64,000 bases of DNA, taken from the NCBI RefSeq assembly GCF_902809865.1, contig NZ_CADDWH010000001.1:3782001-3846000 (forward strand). The letters run 5' to 3'. The stretch's first letter is position 1. Each line of letters begins with the position of its first letter. Origin of the DNA: Halobacillus sp. Marseille-Q1614 (GTDB taxonomy: Bacteria; Bacillota; Bacilli; Bacillales; Halobacillaceae). Of this stretch, positions 62,326 through 64,000 are shown piece by piece. A model generated the notes under the pieces. It searched no databases. It was given only the letters and a program-made list of their open reading frames with translations, and was not told the origin of the DNA. The translations under genes and the position numbers were made by a program.

Positions 62326-62802
62326 ATGGCAACCCTCCATTTAATGGTCGGTCTCCCCTGTAGTGGTAAGACTACCCTTGCAAGGGAACTTGAAAAAAAA
62401 TATTCCGCACTTCGACTTACTCCCGATGAATGGCATACGCGATTAGGTCATGATTTCGGGTGTAATATGACGGATTCGGATGAGGCCGTACACAGTGCTA
62501 GACACGAAGCAGTGGAATCTTTGATGTGGGATGTTGCAGATAGAGTTTTAGTTCTTGGTGTAGATGTTATTCTTGATTTTGGATTCTGGGCTAAAAGTGA
62601 GCGGGACGAGTTTCGTTCTCGTGCAAAGGAACTGGGAGCTGACTTTAAAATCCATTTTAATGATCTATCAGAAGAGGAGTTATTGGAACGTTTACGAATT
62701 AGAAATGCTAAGAAACCAGATTCGACTATTGTTATTCCCGAAGCTAAACTTAAAGAGTGGATACAAATCTTTGAGCCCCCTTCGCCAGAGGAGCTTGAGT
62801 AA
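62326..62802 (+). CDS. P-loop kinase-like protein
   Basis: This 158-residue protein is an AAA/zeta-toxin-like small-molecule kinase. The P-loop GLPCSGKTTLARELEKK lies at residues 9-25, TPDEWHTRLG and VDVILDFGFWAKSERDEFRS lie in the middle, and LRIRNAKKPDSTIVIPEAKL holds the lid arginines. Related proteins phosphorylate antibiotics, nucleosides or other small molecules. The ATG at 62326 follows AAAAGGAG; the frame is open upstream. No antitoxin is visible, so a toxin role is unlikely. Confidence 0.75.
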   Translation: MATLHLMVGLPCSGKTTLARELEKKYSALRLTPDEWHTRLGHDFGCNMTDSDEAVHSARHEAVESLMWDVADRVLVLGVDVILDFGFWAKSERDEFRSRAKELGADFKIHFNDLSEEELLERLRIRNAKKPDSTIVIPEAKLKEWIQIFEPPSPEELE

Positions 62803-62826
62803 TAATTGAAAATATAGTATATGGGG

Positions 62827-62856
62827 GCGATTGTTCTATATGGACGATCGCTTTTT
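62827..62856 (+). terminator. Intrinsic terminator
   Basis: GCGATTGT (62827-62834) pairs with ACGATCGC (62844-62851), with one wobble, followed by five T. Confidence 0.8.
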
Positions 62857-63031
62857 CACTAACGTAGCTTTTTAGATTAAGATAGAATGGCTTCAAATGA
62901 TACCTTAGCCTCAAAAGGTAATACTGTTTTGTTACTGAATAAAGGAATAGGATTATCTTTGTTAAGTTTGATCTTAGTTAAACACCTATGAAACTTGTAA
63001 TGATGGGCTTTTTGACGAAAAGTTTTATCCT

Positions 63032-63118
63032 TGACAATTCACGCTATTATGTATTACTATATACCAGTAATAAGTATTACTTAATATCAGTAACACACAA
63101 TACCTGTAATACAGAGTA
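63032..63118 (+). promoter_or_regulatory. Promoter and tandem operators of the padR gene
   Basis: TTGACA (63032-63037) with TACTAT (63056-63061) is a good promoter. Two operator-like units start 23 bp apart: GTATTACTATATACCAGTAA (63052 on) and GTATTACTTAATATCAGTAA (63075 on). Each holds TATTACT and AGTAA as inverted halves, and the first overlaps the -10. A third, weaker copy (ACCTGTAATACAG) follows near 63102. Confidence 0.7.
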
Positions 63119-63150
63119 CTGAAAAAAGCAAAATACAAATGGAGGTAAAA

Positions 63151-63480
63151 ATGAGCAATTTTAGAGAAATGATGAAAGGGGTGCTGGAGGGGTGTGTGCT
63201 TGAGATCATCAGCCGTGGCGAAACTTACGGTTATGAAATCACTCAACAGCTGCGAGAACTTGGCTTCACGGATGTGGTTGAAGGCACAGTTTATACGATT
63301 ACCATGCGGCTTGAGAAAAACAATCTGGTGGATATCGAGAAAAAGCCATCCACTATGGGACCACCGAGAAAATTTTACACACTCAACGCAGCAGGCCAAG
63401 AGCACCTTGAAATATTTTGGGGGAAATGGGAATTTGTCTCAAGTAAAATTAACGAACTAAAAAAGGAAAAGGAGAAATGA
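63151..63480 (+). CDS. PadR-family transcriptional regulator
   Basis: This 109-residue winged-helix regulator of the PadR family has [40 protein letters not shown] and [20 protein letters not shown], with the wing [21 protein letters not shown]. PadR proteins are dimeric repressors, often of efflux or stress genes. The ATG at 63151 fits GGAGG at 63141-63145, while the upstream in-frame ATG at 63139 overlaps it. It forms an operon with the DUF1048 gene, one base after its stop. Confidence 0.92.
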   Translation: MSNFREMMKGVLEGCVLEIISRGETYGYEITQQLRELGFTDVVEGTVYTITMRLEKNNLVDIEKKPSTMGPPRKFYTLNAAGQEHLEIFWGKWEFVSSKINELKKEKEK

Positions 63481-63481
63481 T

Positions 63482-63826
63482 ATGAGTATTTTTGAGAAAA
63501 TTATCGGTAGTCTGAATGACAAGCGGGAATGGAAAGCGATGGAGGCGCGTGCGAAGGCACTTCCAAGTGATTATTACAATGCTTACAAAGCGATCCAAAA
63601 GTATATGTGGACCACTGGTGGTCCTTCTGACTGGAAGGACATAAGCCGTATCTTTGGCGGCATTCTCGATCTCTTCGAGGAAGGTGCAGCGGAAGGTAAG
63701 AAAGTTACTGACCTCACAGGTGAGGATGTGGCCGCTTTTTGCGACGATCTATTGAAAGACGAGAAAACCTGGAAAGACAAGTATCGCGAGAAATTGAACG
63801 ATTCGATTCGTCGGGAGCTAAGCTAA
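63482..63826 (+). CDS. DUF1048 protein paired with PadR
   Basis: This 114-residue soluble helical protein of the DUF1048 family begins [20 protein letters not shown]. It has the conserved [40 protein letters not shown] and a C-terminal [21 protein letters not shown]1048 genes nearly always follow a padR gene in Firmicutes, as here. The function is unknown; a modulator of the regulator is a reasonable guess. GGAGAAATGAT provides the ribosome site inside the padR end. Confidence 0.87.
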   Translation: MSIFEKIIGSLNDKREWKAMEARAKALPSDYYNAYKAIQKYMWTTGGPSDWKDISRIFGGILDLFEEGAAEGKKVTDLTGEDVAAFCDDLLKDEKTWKDKYREKLNDSIRRELS

Positions 63827-64000
63827 ATCCCTGGGGTTTTGTATGGCAGCTTTCACTGCCTTAAAAATATCGTTCGAGTTGCTTTATACTAGTACCATTA
63901 CCGATTTCGATTGTGAAGATTTGAAAGATAATATCATGAAGCGTTGGAAAAAACGAAAATTTGATAATTGATATAGACTGAATAGCGGGTTATGAAAGAG
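63827..64000. other. Window end, downstream of the padR operon
   Basis: A 42-codon frame (63843-63971, MAAFTALKISFELLYTSTIT onward) has no good ribosome site and may be a decayed fragment. No terminator is seen before the window ends. Confidence 0.3.

Noticed and set aside
62326-62802. Zeta-type toxin call for the P-loop kinase
   Set aside because: The fold is related, but no antitoxin gene is adjacent and the sequence is closer to small single-domain kinases.
63025-63405. 126-codon minus-strand frame opposite padR
   Set aside because: It is antisense to a well-supported PadR gene and its operators, with no ribosome site.

Overview
The window comes from a spore-forming, low-to-medium GC Bacillaceae chromosome. 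The block atpD-atpC-ywzB-ywmB-murA-spoIID-spoIIQ-spoIIID-mbl-flhO-flhP-epuA-fabZ is in Bacillus subtilis order. Very acidic secreted proteins and lipoproteins and two poly-gamma-glutamate loci point to a salt-tolerant genus of the Halobacillus/Thalassobacillus kind; that placement is inference. No rRNA, tRNA, CRISPR or prophage was seen.

Layout. 1-9.7 kb: end of the atp operon, cell-wall and sporulation genes, mbl, then decayed flhO/flhP and an EpuA-like gene. 10-16 kb: a lipoprotein, a PAP2/vanadium-haloperoxidase-like protein, a flavin monooxygenase plus methyltransferase pair, fabZ and small genes. 16-21.5 kb: an intact REP-associated tyrosine transposase (RAYT) and a two-gene RND efflux operon. 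22-31.3 kb: two poly-gamma-glutamate synthesis/anchoring loci separated by a convergent poly-gamma-glutamate hydrolase. The first locus has only a 54-residue PgsA-like stump; the second has the full B-C-A-D-E set. 31.6-34 kb: a surface protein with an MPKTG sorting signal and a sortase with an FN3-like tail. 34-64 kb is more accessory and AT-rich: BmrA-like ABC exporter, SMR pair, cwlJ, yoaS-yozG-yoaT, bluB, MarR with paiA and a frameshifted paiB, dsdA divergent from an amine oxidase, a peroxiredoxin, a PQQ-type sugar dehydrogenase-like protein, an aminotransferase-amidohydrolase-symporter operon, and PadR-DUF1048.

The most unusual signal is a family of six intergenic arrays between 5.1 and 25.7 kb. 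Each carries three or four copies of the 13-bp palindrome GGTACCWGGTACC. Start-to-start spacing is 28 bp, leaving unrelated 15-base spacers, with two off-phase intervals. Every array contains the same T-rich leader, TTTCTTTTTTCTCTG, directly before a palindrome. Two arrays flank the RAYT gene, and two start exactly at the 3' arm of an intrinsic terminator. This looks like a RAYT-mobilised repeat family with an unusual periodic architecture.

Other points worth following are palindromic operators in front of three small regulators, structured leaders before dsdA and the aminotransferase, and 42-bp direct repeats before the poly-gamma-glutamate hydrolase.
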